A program made the position numbers and the translations under genes. A stretch of 64,000 bases of DNA. Origin: Dipteris shenzhenensis (taxonomy: Eukaryota; Polypodiophyta; Polypodiopsida; Gleicheniales). The notes beneath the pieces were generated by a model. The model searched no databases, had not been told where the DNA came from, and saw only the letters and a program-made list of their open reading frames with translations. Of the stretch, positions 34,777-44,148 are shown piece by piece. Location: NCBI GenBank assembly GCA_047967505.1, contig CM106538.1; one strand, written 5' to 3'. The stretch's first letter is position 1, and the number at the start of each line of letters is the position of its first letter.

Positions 34777-35508
34777 TGAGAACAATATAGCTAATAGAAC
34801 ACACTACAACACACAATACCAAGAGTGCCTTTTTGATCCCTAAAATATTTTAGGGCTCACTTCCAAATCATAAAAAAGAGTTTTGGGGTTCTCCCCCAAT
34901 CATAACCAAAAAAACCACCTTCAACCCTCCCAGCTTCTATAAAATTAATGTGATTAGCTTGTCAAAAGCACACCTTTAAGCCTTACAATCCTTTCTTACT
35001 TAGCCAATTTAGTATGAAAAAAGAAAACAACTAGTAGCATAGGAAAGAGATCGACATCAACCATGTGAGCAACACCGGACTACTCTCATTGGAGCTCATT
35101 TGGTCCCTTGAATGAATGCCTTTACATGCAACTATTGGTGATGTATCTTTGCCTCTCACATTTTAGAGATACCAAGATCCCTACGGCTTTGGATGGTTTT
35201 ACTGACCCTATAGCATTTGGCAGCTGTTTCTATTCTTCCAAATCATTGAGTTTTAAAAGGAACTTGGTTATAACATTTATTGCTCTAAAGTACATTCTAG
35301 CCCAACATTTAGCGAGTACTAGCCCTTTGGGGTTGAATTTTATGCAAGAGCTCATTCCTTCCTTTTTGAATGGGTACTAATGGTGTGTGCATGTCTACCT
35401 TTGTATGTCCATGTGAAATAATCTTTGTAGGCCATTGACAATTGTTTTACTTTTGGCTCTTCTTGAGTGAGGTATTCCCCTTTGAGGACTAGATTTTCTT
35501 GTTGGAGT

Positions 35509-35576
35509 CTTATACGAGATATATACTCTTTGACTTTGTTGCAGCCTTATACGAGATATACACTCTTTGACTTTGT
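35509..35576. repeat. Tandem pair, unit about 35 bp
   Basis: CTTATACGAGATATA followed by ACTCTTTGACTTTGT occurs twice with one substitution, at 35509 and 35546. Confidence 0.85.
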
Positions 35577-35693
35577 AAGCCCTTCATAGACTCAAATGAG
35601 AAGGGTGGATGATAAGGAGTGAAGCATGAAAGACAAACAAAGCAAAGTGTAGAGGCTCATGCATCCCAATTACCTTTTTTAGCTTGCATATTG

Positions 35694-35860
35694 CGATGGA
35701 GGAGGAGGACGAGGAGGAGGAGGGAGGAGAAGAGAGGAGGAGGAGGAGGAGGAGGAGGAGGAGGAGCAGGAGGGAGTAGAAGGGACGAGGAGGAGGGAGA
35801 AGGAGAGGCAGGGTTGCAAGGTTGGAGGAGAGGGGAGGAGGAGCTGCAAGGTTAGGACAT
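35694..35860. repeat. GGA/GAG-rich homopurine block
   Basis: About 165 bp of nearly pure purine on the plus strand. Long frames across it, either Gly/Glu/Arg-rich or Ser/Pro-rich, are artefacts. It abuts the LINE scrap at 35910. Confidence 0.9.
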
Positions 35861-35909
35861 GCTTTTGGACATGGAGTGTAAGGAAGCATAGACACTTGAA
35901 GACAATTGC

Positions 35910-36035
35910 ATGGTAGGCCCCCATTTATTAAATCTATGGGAAGAATCTATGGATAAAGGCTTCTTGGACCAAAGGATAAACACTGGAATGATCAAGTTAA
36001 TCCCGAAAGGAGACCCTAAGATGGAGTTAAACATT
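35910..36035 (+). mobile_element. LINE reverse transcriptase fragment
   Basis: LLNLWEESMDKGF and NTGMIKLIPKGDP match the region of plant LINE RT that precedes the LRPITLLN block. The same region in the long LINE below reads LLALWRESAKQAF and NGGVVKLIPKEGD (about 61715-61800). Both edges are abrupt: purine repeat on the left, unrelated sequence on the right. Confidence 0.7.
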
Positions 36036-36431
36036 AGGGAAAAAGGGAGCTCATTTTGGGGCCTTGTAAGAAATTCACTATTTTTTGATTTATTTCTCTC
36101 CTAAAAGACCTCAAAAATAGTAAAATACGGAAACGTGGCTCAGATTTGTCAGTAAGGACTACAGAACTGTCAGTTCAGAAAGGAATAAGATAATCTATTG
36201 TCTAACTAACACGATTTTGCGTTAAATATCTCCTTAGTTTTTTTTTGTTTCTCGAAGATTCCGCATCTCTTTTGCCGACGTGTGTAGGCCTCTCATAAAG
36301 AATCCATCACTGAACTTGGTGATTGCACGTTTTCAAAATATTTACATGGATACCGCCACTTTTCCACGATTCATGTTACAAAACGACTATGAGATTGACA
36401 AGCAAACTTCGCAACCTCAGAAGCACAAAAA

Positions 36432-38362
36432 ATGGCCGATACTAGTGAGTCACTATCTCAAAAGAAGCGATTACACCATCTTCACATCAACTTAGAAGAA
36501 CAATATGCTCCAGCATAAAAAAGACGAAAGAATACGTGCTGAATGCTCAACAGCGGGAAAATATGAGAAGAGAAGGGCTTCAACATATTGACTTATGGTG
36601 CGATGGAAGCATATATCCAAAATGTCAAGTAAAAAACTCTACACCTCCATTTGTCAATTCCACCACATTACTGAGGTTTGCTGGCGATGGACAAAATGGA
36701 CTTCTTGGTTATATTTCAGCGCAGTTTGCATTTGCAAAAATGTATAAAATGATGTACCTACAAGAAAAGGGGGCCAGGATGCAGGAGATAGCCATTCGTG
36801 CAAAATTGGAGCAGCAGTTGCAGAATGAAATTGAGGACCATTCAAAGAGTAAAAAAGAGTTGACAAGAGCAAGAAAGAAGAGAACCGTGCTTGGAGACAG
36901 ACTACGAAGCAGGAAGATTAAAAACATTGCAAATTTGAAGGCTGAGACTGGTGGATGCAAGCGAAGAATTCAGGAAGCAAGGTTAGATTGAAATTTATCA
37001 TTTTGTATACTCAAAAAGGCTCTCAAATGACTATATCTATTTCGTCCATTACCGCAAAACAAAAATGGAGGTGTTGAATGATATAGGCATATTGTGTTGT
37101 TACTATAGGAAATTATTGGAGCCTGCAAAAGAAAATATGGATCCGAACCTTCTTCCTGTTAAACAAATGAAAGGATTGCTTTCTTGTGGTGTAGCAAAAG
37201 GTTTGATTGAGGAAAAAAAATACAAAACAGTCAAACGCAATGTTGTAGAGGACTTTGTATCCAATAATCAAGTTGATGGCACTATAATCCAAGAGGCTCT
37301 TGATGTTAGTGGAGTTAGCAGGAAGGGATATAGTTCGATTTTCCATGCGATATCCTCAACTTTGAAAGATCAAAGGATTAAACGAGTTTTACTGCCAAAT
37401 CCAGCAACCATGTGGAGGATAAGAGGTCATTTGAATGAAAGTATAGATGAGTTTATTGGGCAATATATCCATATTGAAGAAATATTTCATGGTGGTAAAG
37501 GAACCACTGTGTATGACCCTTGGAACAATATATTTGTAGATCTACAACAACTTCAAAGAAGAATGGTCGAGTTTTATGGAATAACATTTGAGGAGTGCAA
37601 AGGCATTTTGAAATTTGTTATCAAATTGGATGAGTGTGAGGTTGTAAAGGAAAAGAAAATGGAAAGGGTTACTATTACATTAATGAATGGAGCACTTGAT
37701 ACATCATTGTCTGAAGCGAGTTCGAAGTATTTTAGTGTGCAGTCGGAGAAACACATATGGTGGTTAGGCTCATTGTTTTCTAATATGTTATAGTAAGACT
37801 TTTGTTTTCTATAATCTGGCAGGTGAAGATAGAAGACCATGAAACACTAGATTGGGTGTTTCACCACACAGAAATACCAAGAATAATCAAAAGACAAGTG
37901 CAAGGCGAGAATCTCCATGTTGCAGGAAAAGGTGATTTTCAAGTAGAGTGGCACATGGCGGGGGATCTTAAAACACTTAAGTGCATGTATAACATTAGTA
38001 AAGGAGGCAACTCAAAGTCTCCTTGTCTTTACTGCAAAGAATCAGCTCAAGTAATGGATTCCAAATGGTGGAAGAGAGCACCTAATAGAGATAAAGTTGA
38101 CCCTAACTTCAAGGCCATTTTGGACATTCGACTATGTAATGTTCACATCTGCACATTGCATGGTCTATGTCGAATTATTGAGAAATTGGTACTTTTGTAT
38201 ATTGGATTTGCTTGGAAACTCCGTCCTGAAAAAAATAGAAAGGATGCTCTTCAAGCATTGGAAAAAGTGTTATCCGATATAGGTCTGCATGGAGGAGATG
38301 TTCAAATCACAAACGATTTTAAAAAGTCTACCAATGGCAAGGGTTTTTCCCCGATGATATAA
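36432..38362 (+). CDS. Intron-containing RNase H-fold transposase-like gene
   Basis: A likely start is the ATG at 36432 (MADTSESLSQKKRLHH). Two extra bases at about 36516 shift the frame, and from 36518 it reads on to 36981, with a coiled coil rich in Glu/Lys/Arg. A GTTAGA donor at 36982 and an acceptor ending at 37108 define a 127-bp intron that keeps the frame (EAR joined to KLLEPAK). Exon 2 holds VIKLDECEVV, a candidate first catalytic Asp. Exon 3 starts at 37823 after a CAG acceptor; its donor is uncertain, possibly 37737. It carries AGDLKTLKCMYNISKGG, SPCLYC and LHGLCRIIEKLVLLYI. The D...GD(L/M)K...CxxC...E order recalls RAG1/transposase-like RNase H proteins of animals and plants. That assignment is inference. 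It faces the minus-strand gene that follows. Confidence 0.55.
36982..37108 (+). other. Intron 1 of the transposase-like gene
   Basis: The donor AAG|GTTAGA and acceptor TACTATAG|G delimit 127 bp. Exon 1 leaves two bases of a codon and exon 2 supplies the third, giving Arg and an open frame on both sides. This phase match is strong evidence for a real spliced gene. Confidence 0.75.
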
Positions 38363-38623
38363 TAAAATGCTTACCTTTATAAGTACCATCGTTTCATAAG
38401 CAATGCCATCTTTATACTAAACGTAATACAATTTGTTCACAATTTCAATATATTGTTTGTTTAATATTTAATGACACCACTCTATCTATCCCAAGGACTT
38501 TGTACAAATCAGTTCATCTTCAACTTATTGTTCATTTATACAAGATCATACCAGACATCAAAGACTTTGTACAAATCAGTTCAACTTCAATATAATGTTT
38601 GTGCTATATTTGATGTCTAAATC
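38363..38623. other. Short gap between convergent genes
   Basis: AT-rich sequence between the stop of the plus-strand gene and the end of the minus-strand gene. It has an imperfect direct repeat of 'ctttgtacaaatcagttca' (about 38508 and 38569). Probably both 3' untranslated regions. Confidence 0.5.
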
Positions 38624-39206
38624 CTATTTCTCCCAGGGCCTGCCGATCAGAACTCTCTTTTTGATCTTGATTGGACTCTTTTTCTTCCTTATTGGCTTGA
38701 TGTCGACTGTCTGTTTATCAATGCTTGCCTCTGTTGCTTGTCTGGGAGGGGTATCCTTTTCTTCAGTTGTCTCCACGTGTTCTTCTTCTTGGATTATGTT
38801 GCCTGATGCAATCATGGGTGGCTCTCAAAACCTTATGAGCTTGTGTTTTCCATAGCCCTCCAGACATTTGGGCTCCTTAACACCACATGCTAATGCATAA
38901 CAAAAAGTAAGAGGCCCTAGAGGCCTGCTTATTCACATAATCCCCAAATATATCTATGGCAGACAACCTCTCTATCAAAATGATCTTTTCCTTTTGCCAT
39001 GAAAGATCATGTCCACCTAAAACCCTAGACAAACATTTTAAGAAGTAAACAATGGCTTCTCCATTGTTGCTCAACTGCCTATGGTAAATCAAGATCTTAG
39101 CACTGCCTAGATCATGAATATAATGAGCTAGGCTTGACAGTTTGCCAAACCCAGCCGGCCTGCTTCCACTTGTTCTCTGGAGGAATGTGGCATCCTCAAT
39201 TTGTAG

Positions 39207-39302
39207 CTGCCACATATCAAAAGATTGGAGTGAGACAATACACAACCTACAAAACATTTAAGCAAAAGATAAAGTATTTGATTTGAAGTAACAAGATCGT
39301 AC
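39207..39302 (-). other. Intron in the convergent gene
   Basis: On the minus strand the donor is GAGAAG|GTACGA and the acceptor GTGGCAG|CTACAA, with a 96-bp length and phase 0 on both sides. The upstream frame is the one that is open if the adjacent 26-bp duplication is counted once. Confidence 0.7.
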
Positions 39303-39362
39303 CTTCTCATTTTCATAAGCAACAAGCACTTCATCTTTCCAAAGATTTATTCCTCTCCCCTC

Positions 39363-39414
39363 CGGTCCAGCCTCTTCTTTAAGCTTTTCGGTCCAGCCTC
39401 TTCTTTAAGCTTTT
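39363..39414 (-). repeat. 26-bp tandem duplication that shifts a reading frame
   Basis: Two identical 26-bp copies lie side by side (39363-39388, 39389-39414). With both, the minus-strand frame ends 15 codons later. With one, the frame would run through GINLWKDEVLVAYENEK straight to the donor at 39302, in phase with the next exon. Two perfect copies mean a recent event or an assembly error. Confidence 0.85.
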
Positions 39415-40347
39415 CTGTGTATAGTGCTGAGAGATTCATAGCTTCCTGTGTGAGCTGGAAGGCAGCTTCATCTGGCTCTTGGAACTTTTTAGCCTCTTTG
39501 AAACAAATAGTAAGGGCCTCTGTAGGATCAAAAGTTGTTTCCAAAGCCAGTAGTGAATGGTCATCCTCTATGCCAACCTCCTTGTCAAGCCTTGAAGCCT
39601 GGGCAATAAGGGAAATGGCATAGTCCTCCCTCAAATTGAACATACACTCTATATCATGGAGGAAAACATAATCTTTTCCACCAATCAAGACACCTGGAAG
39701 CATGGGCACTACATAGTTGCTACTCTGAACATCAAAATCTTCAACTGGCTGTGCTACCCTAAGAGTTTCAGTCCTCAGTTGAACAAGGTCAAGAGCAGCC
39801 ACTTGCAACTGTCCTGGAGGTTGATATCTTCTTCTTGCTCTGCCATTTCTATTACCAAAGGAACATCCTGTTTTTCCTCTGCTTCATATGTGTCTTCTTC
39901 TTCAGCCTCCTGCCCTTGTTCATCCAGAGAGTCCTGACTGAAGACAATGTACATAAGGAATGCCATGGTTTCCTCAAGCACTCTACACTTTCTGGTGTGC
40001 AAGTTACAATTGAATTTATATTGATCAGGCAGGCTGTCAAATCTTCTTGTCAATGGAGACAATATGATTTATATGCACAAAAACCTTTTCACCTTCCACA
40101 ATTCTTCCTGCCTCTGTCAGTTGTTTGAAGGTATCCCAATGGTCTGAAAGAAAATCTTTGTGATGCTCCAGTACAGAGCTCATAGTGAACTCCATGTTGA
40201 AAATACTATGGTATACGTGGAAGTTCCTCTGAGCCTTGCATTTGTGAAGAAACTCAAATAGGAGCAAATTTGGAGATTTTTCCTCTTCTGGTTCCTTTTG
40301 TTTTGAGATGGAAGACTCAGCATTCTGCTCCAGTCTCTTCCTTTTGC

Positions 40348-40452
40348 CTGTTCCAAAATTTATATACATTGAATTCTATATGCTGACATATGCAATCAGG
40401 GAATGCATAGGATATCACCAAATAATTCCCTTCATGAGCTCTCATGACTCAC
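40348..40452 (-). other. Intron in the convergent gene
   Basis: On the minus strand the donor is CACCAG|GTGAGT and the acceptor TTTGGAACAG|GC, 105 bp long. The split Gly codon is rebuilt across the junction. A similar TTTGGAACAG acceptor precedes exon A at 40528. Confidence 0.75.
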
Positions 40453-40630
40453 CTGGTGATTGCTGTGGTCTAATTATAGCAGCAGAAAAGTCCAGCTTCC
40501 TCTTGAAAGGAGGGGCCTGAGAGTCAACTGTTCCAAAGCAAAAACATTTCTCATCATCAAGGAAGAATTCCACAGGGCCAAAGATAGCAAAACAATGAGG
40601 AAGAAGTGAGAACCAAAAGAGACACAGGAA

Positions 40631-40698
40631 TTTGCAGGAAAACGCGATGTAGGACCATTTGGAAAATGTCAAGCACTCTCCTCGCATTTTGTTGCAAA
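40631..40698. repeat. Hairpin H1 of a four-member family
   Basis: Arms TTTGCAGGAAAACGCGA (40631-40647) and TCGCATTTTGTTGCAAA (40682-40698) pair at 14 of 17 positions over a 68-bp span. About 105 bp downstream of it are shared with H2, including TCCTGGACAGTAT-like and GGAGCTGAGTGAAG blocks. Confidence 0.75.
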
Positions 40699-40836
40699 TT
40701 TTCCAGTTCTGTTGATATCCATGTCAAATCAAATGCTAGGATCATCTCACAGATTCCTGGACAGTATGAGTTGATATGCAAGAGAAAGGCTGGAGCTGAG
40801 TGAAGCTTTTCATGAGGAAAGTGTCGAGAATAGGAA

Positions 40837-40904
40837 TTTGCAACAAAATGCGATATGGGCTATCTAGAGATGGATAAAGCACTCTCCTCGCATTTTGTTG
40901 CAAA
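40837..40904. repeat. Hairpin H2, perfect 17-bp arms
   Basis: TTTGCAACAAAATGCGA (40837-40853) and its exact reverse complement (40888-40904) enclose 34 bp. It is 206 bp from H1, in a tandem unit with conserved 3' flank. Confidence 0.85.
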
Positions 40905-41020
40905 CTTCTAGGTTCTATTCATATCCATCTCCAATCAAATTCTAGGGTGATCTACCAGATTCTTGGACAGTATAAATTGAATATGTAACAAGAAGGGTGG
41001 AGCTGAGTGAAGATATTTGG

Positions 41021-41447
41021 ACATCAAGAATTCTATGGATGGAAGAAATATATGTCAAAAAACATTGAAAAGAATCTAGAATTTTGACCTTTCTTTTCCT
41101 TTTCCATGCTGTTGGAGTTATGCTGTTGGAGTTGCACTGGTGAATCTCCTGCTCTTTCCCAAACTTGAACTGCAGCCTTGGTAACCTGGAGATCTGGCAG
41201 TGGTAGTAGTCTTCAGGCTCTTCAGGCAAGTTGCAGTCTGGATGGAGTGTGCTGGGTAGGAAGGGATCAGAGAGGGAAGGAAAAGGATGATGGGAGGGTG
41301 TTGGCAGGGATGAAAGATTGGGAGGTAGGGGAGGGAAGAGTGGTTGTGGAACTGATTATGAAATCATGAATGGCACAAGTTCCAAGGCAAAAAGTGTCCC
41401 TTTCACATGTGCCAAGTTTCAAATTCCAAGAGATCTGGGTCCCACCC
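41021..41447. repeat. Long direct repeat, copy 1
   Basis: About 400 bp repeated at 42761-43147 with high identity, including AAAAAACATTGAAAAGAATC, a GGATGATGGGAGGGTG block and a CATGAATGGCACAAGTTCC block. This copy has an extra ~40 bp near 41100-41140 compared with copy 2. The upstream 100 bp (40920-41016) are also repeated (42500-42600). Confidence 0.88.
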
Positions 41448-42049
41448 ACACGTGTGAAAAAACGAGTCCATTCCACACGTGTGGGATTTAGCAGCTGCCT
41501 TGTTTGTATTTTGCACTAATCTTTTCCCTCCTGTTTAATCTCTCTTGTGTCGGCCCTCTTGTCTCAGCTCTCTTGCCTCCCTACCTTCGTACTCTGCACC
41601 ATCAGCACCCTGACCAGCAGCACAGGTTCATCCCCAGCACAGGGTACTCATCAGCAGCACAGCACACCCGCATATAGCTTCCAGGTCTGTAGGACTCTTT
41701 ATATCCTGATCTTCTTGTTTAATAGTATAACACACATGGCTATAGGATGTGATGTACCTTGGATATTAGGATAAAGATTATAGGCATTCCTAAGGTTTTT
41801 CCATTGCAACCACAAGCAGGAAGACTTTTGAATTAGGCTGGTTGAGTGAGAGATTGATCATCTCTATAGATTTAGCAATGTTTGCAGATCTTAATGTGTG
41901 ACAATTGCATTTAAGGATAAAACTTTATCTATGGGTTCCTCCTTCAGTCTGTGCACTCTTCTTGCCTTTCATAGGCTCAATCCATCCTGCATGAACTTGC
42001 AAACACATTAAAATGACTGAAGGCATGTTCCAGCATGCTGCCTCATGAA
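41448..42049. other. Non-coding segment between the repeat units
   Basis: No gene was recognised. A short frame at 41547-41774 is not protein-like enough to call. The segment may contain the 5' end or promoter of the minus-strand gene, but no TATA box stood out. Confidence 0.35.
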
Positions 42050-42116
42050 TTTGCAGGAAAATGCGAGGAGAAGGCTTTAGGAATTTCAAACAGCCGAAAT
42101 CGCGTTTTGTTGCAAA
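42050..42116. repeat. Hairpin H3 of the family
   Basis: TTTGCAGGAAAATGCGA (42050-42066) and TCGCGTTTTGTTGCAAA (42100-42116) pair with two mismatches plus one G-U pair if transcribed. The span is 67 bp. The flank after it reads TTGCTTCATCCACCCCT, shared with H4. Confidence 0.75.
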
Positions 42117-42274
42117 TATTGAACTGTTGCTTCATCCACCCCTATTATTCTAGTTTTGTGTCTTTCTAAGTTGTCCATGGCTGGACTCTCCTTGCATAAA
42201 CTCAATCCATATTGTATTTTGTTGTAAGGATAGAGAAATCATTGTAGGAATGCACCAGCATGTCAATCCAGGTA

Positions 42275-42341
42275 TTTGCAGGAAAACGTGATATCGAGCT
42301 GTTAGGCATTTTAAACTGTCCATATCACGTTTTATTGCAAA
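42275..42341. repeat. Hairpin H4 of the family, with a compensated stem change
   Basis: TTTGCAGGAAAACGTGA (42275-42291) and TCACGTTTTATTGCAAA (42325-42341) span 67 bp. The GCGA end seen in the others is GTGA here, and the other arm has the matching TCAC, so the pair changed together. Confidence 0.75.
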
Positions 42342-42760
42342 TTTGTATATGTTGCTTCAGCCACCCCTGTCCATGGCTGTACTCTCCTTGCATAGACTCA
42401 ATCCATATTGTATTTAGTTGTAAAGAAAGAGAAATCACTGTAGAAATGTACTAGCATGTCAATTCAGGTATTTGCTTCATCCGCCCCTGTCGTTGTGGAT
42501 TTCTATCTTTCTCCAGTCAAATCCTAGAATGATCTACCAGATTCTTGGACAGTGAGAGTTAGATATGTAGCAAGAAGAGGGGAGCTGAGTAAAAATATTC
42601 ATAGGAATTTGTCTAGGAAGGGGTGATTAGAGATTATTGTTACAAATATATGGGATGTTCTATGAGATTATTGGACAACAGGACTAGGACATGTGACAAG
42701 AAATGCTGGAGCTGTGGAAAATGGGATATGGGATGTGGTGGATGGAAATTACCCAGATAT

Positions 42761-43147
42761 CTGGACATCAAGAAGTCTATCGATGGAAGAAATATATATC
42801 AAAAAACATTGAAAAGAATCTAGAACTCTGACCTTTCTTTTCCTGTGAATCTCCTGCTCTCTCCCAAACTTGAGCTGTAGCCTTGGTAACCTGGAGCTTT
42901 GGCAGTGGTAGTAGTCTTCAGGCAGGTTGCAATCTGGATGGAGTGTGGTGGGTAGGAAGGGATCCGAGAGGGAAGGAAAAGGATGATGGGAGGGTGCTAG
43001 CAGGGATGAAAGATTGGGAGGCAGGGGAGGGAAGAGTGGTTATGGAACTGATTATGAAATCATGAATGGCACAAGTTCCAAGGCAAAAAGTGTCCCTTTC
43101 ACATGTGCCAAGTTTCAAACTCCAAGAGATCTGGGTCCCATCCACAT
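42761..43147. repeat. Long direct repeat, copy 2
   Basis: This is the partner of 41021-41447, with a shared minus-strand frame (LKLGTCERDTFCLGTCAIHD) preserved in both. The preservation may simply reflect recent duplication. Between the copies lie H3, H4 and partial further units (42486-42720). Confidence 0.88.
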
Positions 43148-43586
43148 GTAAATATGTATTCTATTCTTTTCTGATATAATGTAATCACACACCCTCATTT
43201 TTTATTTTTTATTTTTATTTTTTAAAACATTTTTGTTTTTTTTACCTCCTTAATTTCCACTTTTGTCTTAAGCTTGTAATTTTCATTGGCATTTATTAGA
43301 TTTTAGCCTCATTTACATCCTATCATCTTGATGAGTAGCTTAGTTGCATTGCATAGATGTGTACTCCATTCACGCTTTGTCGATTCCATGATCGATTTCT
43401 TGTGGCATAAGTATAGTTTTACCACCTGACAGTGCAGCTATCCAAATGTTGAATCTTGCACCTGCATCCACGATGGCTGATATTTATTCACACTTTGTGC
43501 TTACTGTCTCTTCATAAGGTCATCATTTCTCATGTCTCTTAATTTATCTGTATGTATTCTCTGAAATCTTTTAAGGGTGCTAAAGA
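43148..43586. other. AT-rich non-coding spacer
   Basis: A T-rich run (TTTTTATTTTT-type) at 43196-43245 is followed by ordinary AT-rich sequence up to the left edge of the chromovirus. No gene was seen. Confidence 0.5.
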
Positions 43587-44000
43587 ATGCCTCATAATTC
43601 CCTAAAGCGGGCATTACAGGAGGCTATCTATAGCCCAACGAGCAGAAGTGGTACCACCAAGAACATCACTGCTTTCATTGCCACCATATTGCTGGGCACG
43701 GCAAGAAGGATTATCCGAAGTGGCTTGCCGAGAAGGCTGCAAAAGCACCTACTTCGTATGTTGCCAATGTATTGGGACTTCCAGCCCCGCCTCCATCCTC
43801 AACTACGAACGCTGTCTTCCCTGCTTTGAATGCCGTTTTCACGGTGGTCTTTCAAGGTAAGAAGGAGGGTGATTTCTCAGATCAAAAGAAGGCACTCATT
43901 CGAGCGTACGACATAGCTAACGGGCATCAGTTTATTGTCCTATTCGATATGGGGAGTTCAAAAGATGCCATCTCCCCTTAGCTTGCCAAGACAGTGAGGT
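43587..44000 (+). pseudogene. Chromovirus gag end and protease (5' truncated)
   Basis: The readable frame starts in the nucleocapsid with CFHCHHIAGHGKKDY, a CCHC knuckle whose last Cys is Tyr. The protease follows with HQFIVLFDMGSSKDAIS near 43925-43978, where the usual D-T/S-G reads DMG. A stop follows at about 43979. Everything upstream of the knuckle, including the capsid and the 5' LTR, is absent. Confidence 0.65.
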
Positions 44001-44148
44001 GTACCTTGGTGCCTCACGAGCTTGCAGTGGATGGGTTCATGCCCGGCTTGCGCACACACATCATGCATAAGGCCATCCATGCAAGCAATGGTGGATCTAC
44101 TCCAATAGTTCCAAGACATCATGCTCCGGGATTGATCTGCCACCCCAG

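Larger units (their letters stand above)
33030..35693. other. Non-coding stretch with small repeats
   Basis: No gene was recognised. It contains a (CT)n run at 34021-34040, a 64-bp tandem repeat (34656-34776) and a 34-36-bp tandem pair (35509-35576). A frame at 35108-35380 is open for 90 codons but resembles nothing I know. Confidence 0.5.
38624..40527 (-). pseudogene. Convergent multi-exon gene of unknown family, frameshifted
   Basis: Exons read from right to left. Exon A (40527-40453) contains DSQAPPFKRKLDFSAAIIRP; a GTGAGT donor and a CAG acceptor give a 105-bp intron (40348-40452) with matching phase. Exon B (from 40347) begins KRKRLEQNAESS and contains FHVYHSIFNMEFTMSSVLEH. An acidic stretch follows (about 40000-39820), then LQVAALDLVQLRTETLRV and VVPMLPGVLIGGKDYVF to 39303. 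A 96-bp intron (39207-39302) leads in phase to LQIEDATFLQRTSG and RLSAIDIFGDYVNKQ. A basic tail with IRKKKSPIKIKKR lies at 38815-38624. The exon joins near 40050 and 39820 are unclear. A 26-bp duplication at 39363-39414 breaks the frame. I do not recognise the family. Confidence 0.5.

Noticed and set aside
35584-35924. Ser/Pro- or Gly/Glu-rich frames
   Set aside because: They are products of the GGA-rich block and have no coding signature.
36074-36078. CACTA terminus at CACTATTTTTTG
   Set aside because: No matching TAGTG end or inverted repeat was found on the right side, so it is probably a chance word.
40631-42341. CRISPR-like array
   Set aside because: The repeats are palindromic pairs at irregular distances in plant DNA; there are no unique spacers of fixed length between them.
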